A DNA stretch of 64,000 bases from positions 73,464,678 through 73,528,677 of the forward strand of contig OX104134.1 in the NCBI GenBank assembly GCA_944470555.2. Reading direction: 5' to 3'. Source of the DNA: Heterobilharzia americana (taxonomy: Eukaryota > Platyhelminthes > Trematoda > Strigeidida > Schistosomatidae). The notes under the pieces were generated by a model. It was not told where the DNA came from. It did no database searches and saw only the letters and a list, made by a program, of their open reading frames with translations. Position numbers and translations under genes: made by a program. Of this stretch, positions 1 to 11,900 are shown one piece after another (position 1 is the first letter of the stretch; the number at the start of each line of letters is the position of its first letter).

Positions 1-3000
1 TCTAAAATGTTTTCACATGGACTAACTGTTATCTAATGTAGTGATATTTTAACGAGTAGCTCTTACTTGCGAAGTCCAACCAGAGGAATGAGAAAGTGGC
101 ACTTTAGTTGCTTGAAGTCAACTACTACAAGACACCTGCGTGGACCAGATTCAAAAATACCGCAAAAATGTCATTTGTGCCTCACCGTATAAAAGTAGCC
201 AGCATGAAACGCAGTATCTCAGTACCTGCGTCTATGGATAGCTAGGCATAGTCATGTTCACACCTGGATGGGTTTATGGGAAGGCGTAGACATGTTTTTA
301 AGCAAGTGTTGCTTTGGAAGTGCGTTATTCTAAGAAATTAAACTATGGGAGTCCTATCGCGAACTGGAGGAGAGCAGGATGAAGAAACAACTTTATTCAG
401 CAATGTAATAACCAAGCGAAGTTGTGCTGCAATAATAATGCCATTTATTTCATACAACCTAATGCATATGGGTGCGTCCCAGTTTCGCAATTCAGGGTAG
501 TAACAGCAAAAATATGGTTTGTCTCGGTACAATCTAGTCTTTGTTCTCTGGAAACTGTAGTTAGCATAGGTGAGGGATGCGTGTTTGTTCACTCCATATT
601 CTGCAGTTATCTTAAGGTTAGACAATGCCCCCAACTTTCGACTTTGTTGACTAGGGAAATAAAAATTGCCCTCTGGTCTTTGAACTTCCAGGTGATAAGG
701 GATGACTGTCTTCAAAATCTGGGTAAAAATACGAAGTGTACTTCATCGAAGAGGCTACGTTGATATAATCCCTAGTGCCAGCCTGATATCGTAGCCAGAA
801 CGCAAAACAGGGTGTGGAATGTAGCGTTGTCTAAATGATGATTCAGAAAAATAGCATGAAAAATAAGAACATGGAAAGGAAACGCCAGAAGAAGCAGCTG
901 TACGAAGATAAATGCTGTAGTCATAAACTACGTTTGACGTTTTTGATGATACTTTTTCCAGTTTTTAAGATTTCAAGGTTTTTGACATCGATCTTGCGAT
1001 TGAGAACCCATGCGAGCTCGGATATAGAAACGGTAGGCTGTCGAAGGAGAAACTAACTACTGTGATTTCAAGAGAAGAAGATCTCTGGAGTGCACAGTGT
1101 GAGTTTTCAGAGTATATTATGTTATAGGCAAATGGTCATCAATGATAGTTCGCCAGCATGCTCGTGTCCAAAACACAAATAAGCTGTTGAACAAGATTTG
1201 CGGACTGCAACACTGGTATCTGCTGTCGTTTGAAAACGCTATAATTTTTGTTTACTATCATCACAGATCTGAAGCCTTCGGAGAGACCAAACTTCAGCAA
1301 TAGCCGTTAACGTTCACACGTGCACTGACGAATTGGAATAAAGTATCAGAAGAACAACTTAATTACCAGAGGAGAAGTTAATCCATTCACAACTTACAAA
1401 TCTGCTTCTCATGAGAGATAGACATATTCTGATTTGCAATAGGCTTACCAACTTTTCAGCCATACCGCTCTCTGTACTGTCAACCATCTGTATAAGACCG
1501 TAACATATCCTTTAGGGGATCCTGAGGCCCCATGATCTAGCCAAGAATCTTGGGAAATTTGAAGACTACCATACATAGTTTCGACATTGTTCGTATGCAC
1601 TCGAGACGTCCAATGAATCAATTGCTTTTCGTGAACATTAACTTGTTGGATAACTTAGTAGCGTGACATACTTCTCCAGAATCTGTGACCTACGATTCGA
1701 TGAGATTAAACACTGATGCCAACCATCATGGGTTTATCGGACTCGATGAGCTGAAGGCACTCGGTCAAGCATCCTTGCCACTTAGCACACTCATGTTACG
1801 TTGCAATGCTCGTAGCCACTTAGTTGGAACGCATCGGTATCTTGGCACGACCTAGCAACCGTACTACTCCATCCGACTACGCTACCGCCTTATTCCTTGG
1901 TCTCATATTCGTGAGTGTATGGCAAGTATGAATAATTAGTGAGTGGCCTTTGCCTCTGTCAAGCTCGCACCAGGACAATTCCTAAAACTTGTTTCAGGTA
2001 ACGGTATGTACGATTTCCAAGCACCTGTGTATCCTACAGTACCCAGTTCTACCCATTTTCTTGAAACTGGTAGGATGAATTCTCCTGATTCACCTATCTA
2101 CTGAAAAAGATTTTCTTCCTATTCTGGTTTTTCTCGTCACGGCTCTGTGATTTGCCGAGACATATGCGTGTGACTTACACAGTCCTGTTTAAGTTGTTTT
2201 CCTTGGTCATGTCTACGTTTGTAAGGAAGGCACTCATATGTGCCCACCTCATTGTCTACTTCCCCAGACTTCACATTCAGCCTGCATATCATTTCGGAGC
2301 AAACGCCTCCCCAGCGCCGACACCACTGGACTCAAGAGACTTCTCTTGCATCTTTTTAATCCCTAGCTGTTAATGCGGGCGTTCCAACGACCCACTGTAG
2401 TGTTGAATTCATTATTTACCAAACATCGTGATGAAATCCTTCGTGGGAGATCCTGTTCTCAAAGATATCTTTTTGTAGCAACTGGGAACTAGAAGTATGA
2501 GGTCATCTCTTTGTTCATTGTAAGGTACACAACCTATTAAATTGCTGCAAATACAACCTAGACCTCTTGCAAGCAACCCGACTTTCTGAAAATATCCGAC
2601 GACGCAATCTTCTTGATGACTCATCAACCGCTTATATAGCGTCAACGAGATTGTAAATGGAGGCAAAAGAATGACCTAGAATGCAGCCTCTGGAGTACGG
2701 TTGGTTGACCGTGTAACATTCCGTCGTAGAGGTTCAATGCTGCCGAAAGCAAGCTTTATCCATTCACTCACTCTCCCCTTAGACTCCATAATCAGCGAAA
2801 TTCAATCTCCTATGTCGATTGTTTCAGAAAGATGGGTATCAATGAATATGTATGGTCAACAGACGTGAGGAAGAAAGAATTTGCTTCAAAACTCGGAAAT
2901 GAACCCAGAGGCAGCAGGTAGGGCCTCGATATGCAGATTTCTGTGATCTTTTGAGAGGGTTATCCTCGTAAGCATACTGCAAGTCACCTCTACTTGTTGC

Positions 3001-3500
3001 TGGATGGTGAACGAGAAAAGCAAGCTGATGCCACGGACCGTTTTCGTGTGTGCACATTACCCTCCTTTTAGAGTTTCCGAGGCTTAGCTTAAAGTCTGCT
3101 GAATCTTAGGCAACAAAATCTGTTTTCAATAATAACCCTGAGCATATTCTACAACTATTCCTTGAGCGTTATATCACCTTTTTGACGCGATCCACTTGGC
3201 CTACTTCTGAAGCCGAGTTTGACAAACTTTACGGGTGATTTGGCTGAATGTGCATGTAAGCATAGGAAATTATTAAGGTGACCCACTTAAACCTCGGAGG
3301 AGAAGCACACAAAGGATAAATCGAAGCCCAAAATATCTTATGAGCTGGTTTCAATCATTCCTGGACAGAAGTACTTATATATAATTTGTCTTGATTCTTC
3401 TGCAGTTCATCTGCGTTTGTTATTCCAGGAATTGTTACCATGACGTGTTGACATATGCAAAGGCGAGCGTCAGGTCCTTCCTACCTTCAGCATACACACA
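1..3500. other. No recognisable gene; old degraded DNA
   Basis: I find no convincing gene here. The longest open frames (338-715 minus, 422-763 plus, 2152-2373 plus) overlap on opposite strands or resemble nothing I know. A block at about 1,943-1,990 (plus) resembles 54,249-54,292 read on the minus strand, next to a Penelope-like reverse transcriptase, so some of this stretch may be very old repeat DNA. Confidence 0.5.
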
Positions 3501-3516
3501 AGTGAGACTGAGAAGG

Positions 3517-4040
3517 TAGTTAACAACGTGGCCATTTAGAAATAGTACACTTGATGGACCGGGCTAAAATACCGTGACCCTTCGGCTGGCTAGAAGATCG
3601 CGTACGAACAGTGCAACATTGAGCTACAGTAACGTGAGAACGTGCCAAATGGCGTGGATGCTTGGCCACCTGCCTTAAGGTTGTCAGTTGGCTAAGATTA
3701 TGACCGTTAGAACCAATGTTCACTTTTGTCGGACCCTGGGCTAATGACTAACTAATTATTGGTGGCTAGAGCACGCTTCCTCTTTAGTCAGTTTGTGATG
3801 ACGGTAAGATGGCACCAGCTAAAAGTAAACGCCTGGCGGTTTTGCCCCTAGCATGACCTTCCCGTGAGCTCACTGCAAAGAGTGGCGTCTGGTTGTCGGA
3901 ACTCATTCCAGAGTGTTGAAGAAACAGAAAAAGTGACCAATCAAGTGATAGATTGGTTGCAATTTTCGTGGTTACATTCAGAATATAAACAAAAACCTTT
4001 ATTGGCGCAATAAAATTTCATGAAAAAGAAGATCGAAAAA
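3517..4040 (+). repeat. Unclassified dispersed repeat U, copy 1
   Basis: This stretch matches 54,310-54,900 in the same orientation in several blocks. Shared stretches include CGTGCCAAATGGCG followed by GGATGCTTG, CTGGTTGTC followed by a GAACT-type block, and an AT-rich end with an AATATAAA-type motif and CTTTATT. The copies are strongly diverged, so the family is old. It could be an LTR or the end of an unclassified element. There is no convincing coding capacity. Confidence 0.5.
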
Positions 4041-4314
4041 GGGTATACTATGTGCTACTGTAAATGTCGATAAGAGAACGTGACACATCTACTTTTTCAA
4101 GAATGTATCACGACCAAGTAGCAATAACGAAGCATAACGATAAAAAGTAGGGATTTTTTGGGCTTTGATTAGAAGTGTTGCCACGGCGAATGCCGGTAAA
4201 CATGTTGTCATGTAAACTTTTAACATTACGCTACATTGTTGTCATTTTTGTGTTTACACATCAAAGGCTGTTTTATTTTTGCTCTAGTGGGAATATTATT
4301 CAAATTTCTGCTTC

Positions 4315-4875
4315 ATGGTGGGCCAAAAGTGTCGTAAAAATGCTTGTGATAGGGTCGAGTGCCACTTTACAGTGGCCTCTGGTATGCAGTGTAGCGAGTG
4401 TAAGACTTGTTTCCACGATAATTGTACAAGCCTCACACCCTCAGCATACAAGAGGTACAGCAACGCGGGAACTGTCTGGCTTTGCACGTTGTGCTGCTCG
4501 AATATTCGCACCCTGGTAGAAGGGGCAAAAACACTTCTAAATACGATAACTAAGAGACTGTTGTCGAAAGTCGAAGCTGATAACTGTGGCAGTGATAACA
4601 ACACAGCATCCATTGACACAGATCGCTACGAAAATTTTAAGAACGTCCCACAACAAGCTGTAAGTCAAGCGCGTAGACCACCTACTAGGTTTGCTGACAG
4701 CGACTTTGAAAAAACTACACCAAGCAGGGTGAAGCGAGTATCTTCTGGATCTCGCATCCCCAGGGATGACAGACCCAGTCTGAAAACTGCTGACCGCAAA
4801 ACTAGGTCCACTTCAGATGAAAGAAACAGCAGTGAAGCACTCTCAATTCCAACGACAGAACCACGCAGGCCGTAG
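4315..4875 (+). pseudogene. CR1-like LINE ORF1, PHD-type zinc finger part
   Basis: The 186-residue frame opens with a Cys/His-rich module: CRKNAC near residue 5, CSECKTCFHDNC at about residues 26-37, and LCTLCC at about 56-61. The spacing suits a PHD-like finger, which several CR1-clade ORF1 proteins carry near their N terminus. After about residue 110 it becomes a basic, Ser/Arg/Lys-rich tail. In the family this protein binds nucleic acid in the retrotransposition particle. A stop at 4,873 is followed by a broken continuation, so the ORF is decayed. An isolated host PHD gene is unlikely because LINE domains follow immediately. Confidence 0.6.
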
Positions 4876-5195
4876 GTTATACCCAGTTCGGCGGCCCAAT
4901 CATTGACGAAACTAACACAGAATAGGATGCAAGTCCGTTATGAGGCTCTCAGTGTCAGGGCCACTGGATTAGGCCTTAGCAAAACTTGCATACCCAACTC
5001 TGAAAAACGGCAAGTAACTAAGCCTAATGGCATGCTAAGAAGCCAATAACGGTAACCGAGCCAGTTATCATCACTCCCCATAGCAAAGACAAAGTAGGGC
5101 TCGTTGACAGGTCCGTAATTTTCCACGGAGTAGAAGGAAGTAGAAACCCAGAACCACGTAAACGTTTCGAACACTACCTTGGCAAGGTACAAAGT

Positions 5196-5435
5196 TTGAT
5201 AAACCAGCTTTCGGCAGAAAACGTGCCAGCAGTCACCATACTCAAGATATATAGAGTAGGAAAACAGGAAACAGTCATTGCCGAAAATAGGTTTCGGCTA
5301 CTTAAAGTCATATTCAGGTCAGCAGATGAGAGGAATCAGATTCTGAAGAATGCTCACAGGCTTCAAGGATCTGGAGTGTTCTTGCGAAAGGATCTCGCTC
5401 TTGCTGATCGAATCAAAAAGCAGAAGCAGAACTAA
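5196..5435 (+). pseudogene. CR1-like LINE ORF1, C-terminal part
   Basis: This 79-residue frame has the signature of the end of CR1-type ORF1: a basic block with LLKVIFRSADERNQIL, then VFLRKDLALADRIKKQ. It lies between the zinc-finger part and the endonuclease, where ORF1 should end. The stretch from 4,876 to 5,195 joining the two ORF1 parts carries stops and at least one frame change. Confidence 0.5.
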
Positions 5436-5550
5436 AATCCAGATTTGCAGCTGGAGAGCAAGATCTGAAAGTAGTGGGTTTTCATGTAGTGAGGTTTCGG
5501 CAACAAATGATGCCGAAGCCTCTATGGAGAGGACGGGAACTCGTTTGAAT

Positions 5551-6190
5551 GGCTTCGTTGTCTTTCACACAAACGTGCGTAGCCTTTTAAACAAGTGGAC
5601 TGAGCTTAGTAATGTGGTAAGCAACGAAAGCCCTGACATCATTGCCATCTCAGAAACTTGGCTCTCTTCTTGGATCAGTGACTGTGAAACACATTTACGA
5701 GGATTCGTTCCTTTTAGAAGTGACAGGTTAGCATGCAAAGGTGGCAGTGTCATCCTTTACGTTAAGAATAACTTAACTGTAAAAGCCATGGAAAGTTGCA
5801 CATGAAAGTGGGACATGTGAAATGCTGCGCTACCGACTGAAGAGCAAGGGGGAAGATGTTAACGTAATCGTGATATATCGAAGCCCTGAATGTGAAGCGG
5901 CAGACTTCCTACTGAATAAACTGGCCCTCTGGACAGGTAAATGCCGATGTTTGGTTGAAGGAGACTTCAACGCACCATCGGTTGACTGGGATAGACTGAC
6001 AAGAAAAGCACCACGAAATTCGTTTGACCACGGGTTAGTGGATACATCAATCTCCTTAGCCCTCATACAGCACATTAGGACACCAACCAGATATGAGCAT
6101 CAGCATGCGCCATCAGTTCAGGACTTAGTATTCTCACATACAGATGTGTGCTTCACCCGGCACCCCTTGGAAAAAGTAATTACGCTGTGA
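5551..6190 (+). pseudogene. CR1-like LINE ORF2, AP-type endonuclease domain
   Basis: This is the endonuclease that nicks target DNA in CR1-type retrotransposition. The first half (5,551-5,805) shows HTNVRSLLNK and the metal-binding Glu in IAISETWL. The second half (5,822-6,190, different frame) shows VNVIVIYRSPE, the catalytic GDFNAP at about 5,964-5,981, and LVFSHTDV near the end of the domain. One frameshift or stop near 5,805-5,822 separates the halves, so the enzyme cannot be made intact. Confidence 0.75.
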
Positions 6191-6366
6191 TCATCTTCAG
6201 ATTCATAGCAGACGTCTTGTACGACGCCGATGCCCCAGCTGGACCCAACATATAGAAAGAGAATTTGGAAGCTAGTAACCTGGTGGCCTCTTCGGAGGAC
6301 TGGACAGTTAATCCAGAAGCCTCATTTGAAGGTGCGTGGTGCTCTTTCAAACAGTTATATGCATGA

Positions 6367-6710
6367 GTGACCCAACCGTTCATTCCGTGGACTGTCCTGA
6401 GGGGACGGAAACACCATCCTCCATGGATAAACCACGAAATTCGAATCTTGCTACGACGTAAGAAAAAGTGTTGGAATCTTGTCACCCACCTCGGTACACC
6501 CGAAGTGGTGAAGCATTACAAAGAAGCCCGCGATAAATGTATCGCTGCTATCCGCCGGTCTTGAACATGCTTTGAAACACGTCTTGCCCAGTCTGCATTG
6601 CAACATCCGAAGAGGTTGTTTTCCTATATGAACTATGGAAATAAAACGTGTAGTATACCCACTCTAATGAATGGGACAGAAAATGACTGTTTGAGGACGA
6701 TAGGTTCTAC
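6367..6710 (+). pseudogene. CR1-like LINE ORF2, linker before the reverse transcriptase
   Basis: The translation shows the family's pre-RT linker: HPPWINHEIRILLRRKKK, then YKEARDKCIAAIRRS, then, after a stop, RLFSYMNYGNK and a short IPTL block. In CR1 elements the reverse transcriptase begins soon after. Here the similarity ends near 6,720. Confidence 0.6.
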
Positions 6711-6720
6711 GTCGATTTAG

Positions 6721-8324
6721 ACATCCAACTGTGACCAGTAGAAGATCGTAAGATCTTTTTATATGTTGTTTCATTTAATCTCAATGAAACCGTGATAGGA
6801 AATCTTTTGAAGTTCAGTCACGCATCTGTCACCTATTTCGAAGTAAAACCACCTGCCACATACAAGCTTGTGTTACCGCCATGGCATTATACATCTAGTA
6901 CAATTGAAGTCCGATTGATAAAACAAAAGTGGGAAATTAAGCAGAGTGCAGAAGAGTAAACAACTTTTCCCAGATTCTTCATTCACTTGATTTTCATTAC
7001 TTTAAAACTTAATAACCATTTAAAAGGCAGTACTTGTAACAGTTGGGAGTCAGCTTCATATTAAAAATATATTTCATATTCAAGTGCCTCTAATGAGAGG
7101 GTTCTTATGCACAATGACAGAAAATCACATGCTTCAATATTCAGTCACTCAAAAAGTGATTGCATTCAAAGGGTAAACAATGGTAACATGACAACAGATC
7201 ACTGAAAGATATCTTATGAAATAAACGAAAAAAAATCCAAGTATATGAACTAATTCACTGAAATCTGGAATACGATTCCACAAAAATGTTATCGACGAAA
7301 CCTAACTGACAGAAAATTAACCATTTTGTTGCTTGCAGCAAGTTATCGAAGATGAATTTCAGATGTGAAAAACAAAAAGAAATATGTTGTTGTTTGGTTA
7401 AATTTGTAAGTGAAATTTTCTTCACTTTCAAAACATACTTTAATAAGATATGATCAATCCTTAAGAAAACGGTAGAAAAATCCCACATCATGAACAGAAA
7501 TGAATAGATGTGTTGACAAACAGATTCATTCCTTTGTTTGTTTTTTTTCTCGTGAACGAAAGAAACATAAGTACAGAAGGTACACAAAAAAGAAAGCGAT
7601 TACATAGGGCACTCAGTGGATACCCATCAGAAAAGAAACAGCACACAATTGTACATCACAGCAAATGCAAAAACAGCATAATTTTAACGAAAGTAACACA
7701 TACAACTCAAGACGTAACAAGCAAGTGTAAAATCACCGTTATGTATATATTATGAATACATATAAAGGCAAAAAGTATTAAATTCACTTCTTAGCGGTAG
7801 ACTGATATTTCTGTGTGTATAGTTATTATAACAACAAGACCTTTAACAACACCGGCGATAACACAATGAGTTTCAGGATGAAAAAAAAAACTAGAGGCCG
7901 AGTACACTGGAAACAAACAAAACATTGAAGTCAAACAAAACCATTCAATCGAACTGAACTCATCCAAAGGTCGGTAAAAGTAATGCCAGTAACAATGAGT
8001 ATTATGCACATAAAAGAAAATTATTTAAACTAATTGGGAACATTTTGATTGCACCTTACACACAAATACATGTAAAAGTGTACTGTGGCAAAAAAAACTG
8101 ATTACAGATTGATGCCGATGTGAAAAAAGAGACACTTATGTATAAACATTCCGTATAGCAGGAAGTTATATAGCTTTCTTTACAAAAACCAACGAGCTTG
8201 CTACAAGCTAGATAAATTCGAAGACAGAATGGAGAAATATAAGAAAATTCTCTTAACGAGATCTTGATTGAGAAATAGACGGTATAACAGTGAATACACA
8301 TGTGTACGCATCTACATGTATAAA
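6721..8324. other. WDR47 3' flank, with possible 3' UTR
   Basis: This AT-rich stretch lies directly downstream (minus strand) of the WDR47 stop codon and could hold its 3' UTR. I see no conserved reading frame. I did not find a decisive polyadenylation site, so the transcript end is undefined. Confidence 0.4.
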
Positions 8325-8470
8325 TCACACAGTGGGTAGTGCCCATGATATAACACTTTTATCTGCACTTGAGGTAATAAATGATAACTGATGTGGATGC
8401 CAACGTGCTTGTACAACTTTATCTGTGTGCTCAGCCAACTGAACACAAGGTAGTGGTTGGGACAGATCAC
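8325..8470 (-). CDS. WDR47: WDR47 last exon, C-terminal WD40 blade and stop
   Basis: The exon is 146 bp, phase 1. It begins [20 protein letters not shown] and continues [20 protein letters not shown], matching the vertebrate C terminus (GEHKDKVIQCRWH, SFLSSSADRTVTLW). It ends with TGA at 8,325-8,327, three residues after WAL. It is too short to show up as an open frame and was found by continuing phase and similarity from exon 9. The acceptor is TGTTTAG. Confidence 0.93.
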
Positions 8471-8881
8471 CTAAACATTACGTAAAGAAAAACAGTAAAG
8501 TGAAGATTATATCTTTGGTTGTGAATCAGATGAATAGAAGTGCACACTGCAAACAAAGAGTGAAATGTATTCAAAACTAAGAAATGATGAGAAAAACCCA
8601 TGTGGACAAATCGTTTGCTTGTCGTGCCATATCAGCCTGATCAACTTTTCAGAAAATTGTTTTTTCAGAGGCTAGGAGTGAGCTAATTTATTCAGTTAAA
8701 CGGTGACGATATTCTGAGTTTGAAAACGTCGAATCATCAGACTCTTTTTGTACTTATTACTCAGACGATAACAATTCAGTATATGTACCCATTTTTACTT
8801 TTACCTTCCAACTTTTCGTATCCAACTGGTATTTAACCAAGTCAAATAAAGGTGAGGTAAACTGTCATTTGAACACCCACC

Positions 8882-8972
<91 letters not shown>

Positions 8973-11900
8973 CTGTGTTAAAGTGAATATTCTAAATTTT
9001 CTTACAATTAATAACAGTTTTACAAATAAAATGGATGGAAGACTTTTATCCACTTTAGAGTACTGAAAGTCAGAAATAGAATGAGAGAGACAAGGAGAAT
9101 GACTGAAAACCTTACCGTGGAAATCAGTTAGCATAACTCGTTTGTCATAACTGGCTGATAAAAGATAGTAAGTAGTTGGTGAGAAGCGTACACTGCGTAC
9201 TTCATTGGAATGTGGTCTATAGGCATTGATGTAACGAGCACCACGTAGATCGAACAGAGAGATTGTAGCGTCTTCATGACCACTAGCAAGCAGATTACAA
9301 CCAGATTCCACAGTGACCGAGGCGAATGCACTTCCTGAAGGTTAGAATATGAGGAGAGAAAGTAGTACGAATTAGGAAGAACAACGTTACGCAATTATGA
9401 CTCAACAGACAGTTAGACGTCTGTTAACTTGTTACCTGTACACAAATAGACATCTCAGAATAAAGTGGGTGTTGCTTAATAGTTCGCTTCATTTAAAGAA
9501 ATGTAGTGCAAAAGGTCATTTAGTCGAATTAGTATACAATAAGTAGAAGTCATTAACAAAATTTAAATTGTTGCATAAGAAACCTACTCAACACAGCTGC
9601 ATTCAAATTGCTTAGCACTGATTTGTAATCGAAAACGAAACGTCGATTAAATATATGATCACCAATTACATGTATTTCTTGGAATACAAGGAACCAACAA
9701 TATATTTCTAAAAAGTAACCGTGATTCTTTTAAAATCAGGTATTCTATTTCAGTCAGACGCATTAATTTCCAAACGGGATATTTGTACTACACTTCAGTT
9801 TGTCCTCCTTGTTTATTTTCATCTATTTCTGCCTTTGTTGAATTTCAAAGTGAGTTAAATTACACTGATATATTTTTCGGAGGCTTGTGAATCTCCGTCG
9901 TTGATCGGACCGAATCGATCGGCCACTATTGGCATATAGGCTTCCATGCGGATGCCTCAACATCATCGGTATTTTCAAATCTGACATTAATCATAGATAA
10001 CGGCTATCAGCGGAATCCAAGATGCGCGTTTCGTTCTATTTAGGACTTTTCAGCTGGATGTATCTGTCTCCCGGTGAGTGATGATGTTCAATAAAAATCC
10101 GGACTCGTCCTGGACTCCACTGCTAGACACTAATCATCATTAATATTGAATTTAAAAATACCAGCAGTGTCAAGATATTCGAACAGAAGCCCCTAAGCCA
10201 ATGGTGGGTCATCAAGTCTGTTCAATTAACGACGGAGATGCACAAGTCATAACATATAAGACTATAGTATAGCATGCCCGTCGTACAAGGAGTGGCCATT
10301 GTGATTCAGTGGATAGTGCTCTGGCATTAGAAGCAGTTGGTCCGCGGTTCCCGTTTAAGTGGGGACAAAATCATCCAATAGTAGGCAGGTATATCTAGAT
10401 GAGAAGTCCAAAATAGGACAGGACGTGCGTTCTGGATTCCCTTGCTAGCTACTAACCATCGTTACTTTTGACATACTGATGTACAAAGTAATGCATTGTC
10501 ATTAATCGTGTGTCTATTATCTTATATATATCTTACATTCCATCGGCGGCCTGCTTGAACCTTGGGCTGCCAAATTTATCCAACGAACATTTTTCATCAA
10601 ATTCTTCCCTTGCAACTTGTTCTAATCGTTTAAATATGTCCTTTGAACGTATCGTGTACTCTGGCACATTTTAAAACTGTTTTCAACTCTCCGTTTCTCG
10701 AGTCAGAGAAGCAGGGGAAAAATGTTACGTTATGTGGAAATCGACTTTTAGGTGCACAAAAGTGCATCATATTTCTATCCGTCAGATGCTTAGCTTGAGT
10801 TTCAGAATGAACCACCACCACCAAAACTACGTTTGCATTTCTGTTGATTCTTCACTATGAACTAGACGCCCATCCAGAACCATATTATTGCCTTGAATAC
10901 TGTTAATAATAACATCATGCAGATGCAATAACCATTTCGTCTTAAAGTATTGTTCTTGGAGTGAATCTATTGAAAAACTACGAGCTGAAAATTCCATACC
11001 GTCATACATATTGTTTGGAACAAAGCGATTATTATTATTACTTTGATTTTTGTTAAAACTTACACGAAAAGAAGTTCATCAGTGCTTTTAAAATGATGAA
11101 TGCATTAGAAAACTTATTTTATGAACCACTTTATTACGTGATAAGCTGCTGAAAATGAGGAAATACAACACTAACAGTCGTTCAGTAACTGAAAACCGAG
11201 TAGTCATACGCTCCTTTTTTTAATTATCATCCTTGGCATATATTTCATTGCAAAAATAAAACAGATCATATATTTTGTGTGACAACGGTATATTTTATCA
11301 ATTTAGTAAATATCGCAAAACACTAAGTACATCACACAAAACTGAAATCATAACATTCAAGGTGGATATCTAACGAAAAAGCTATGAATACACACTCAAA
11401 TCCAAAGAGTGATAACTGATGGATAGCACTTGTAACAAATATGTCTCCTTACACACTACAACAATTTAAAGCATCAAGATGAAAAAAGAAACCAGACTAA
11501 GACAACGAATCAACCAGTGGCAACGAACATGAAAAGAGAGAAAAAAAAGGAATCGTAAAATATCAGACAATAAGATACACACCAACCAAATAAACTTCAT
11601 GAAACTGTTTATTTGAAACAGTAAATTGGCACGCACAAAGAGTACCAGGAAATGTGCCAGAACGGATTACCCTAAAGAATCGATAAATTTGCGCCGATCG
11701 AAGTAATTTCAACTGATGCTCCTAAAAATAATGTCATTAATTCCAGCTGTTTAGCAGACTAAAAACATAACACCATGTGTAACTCAAACTAATATAAGAT
11801 CTTGAGTCAACATCATCAACGAAAACACAGGATCAGCCATTACTGCATAACGGTCCGGCTTGCCACACCTTATATCAGCACATCAAGCGAGAATGCACTA

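Larger units (their letters stand above)
4100..6720 (+). mobile_element. CR1-like non-LTR retrotransposon, 5' half only
   Basis: Pieces of a CR1-like LINE occur in the correct order on the plus strand: an ORF1 with a PHD-like zinc finger (4,315-4,875), the rest of ORF1 (about 5,196-5,435), an AP-type endonuclease (5,551-6,190), and the linker that precedes the reverse transcriptase (6,367 to about 6,700). No reverse transcriptase follows. The frames are broken by stops and shifts, so the copy is dead. Keeping the 5' half and losing the 3' half is the reverse of ordinary LINE 5' truncation. The outer limits are approximate. Confidence 0.75.

Noticed and set aside
338..763. Overlapping open frames of 113-125 codons on both strands
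   Set aside because: They overlap on opposite strands, match nothing I know and show no splice signals that join to other coding segments.
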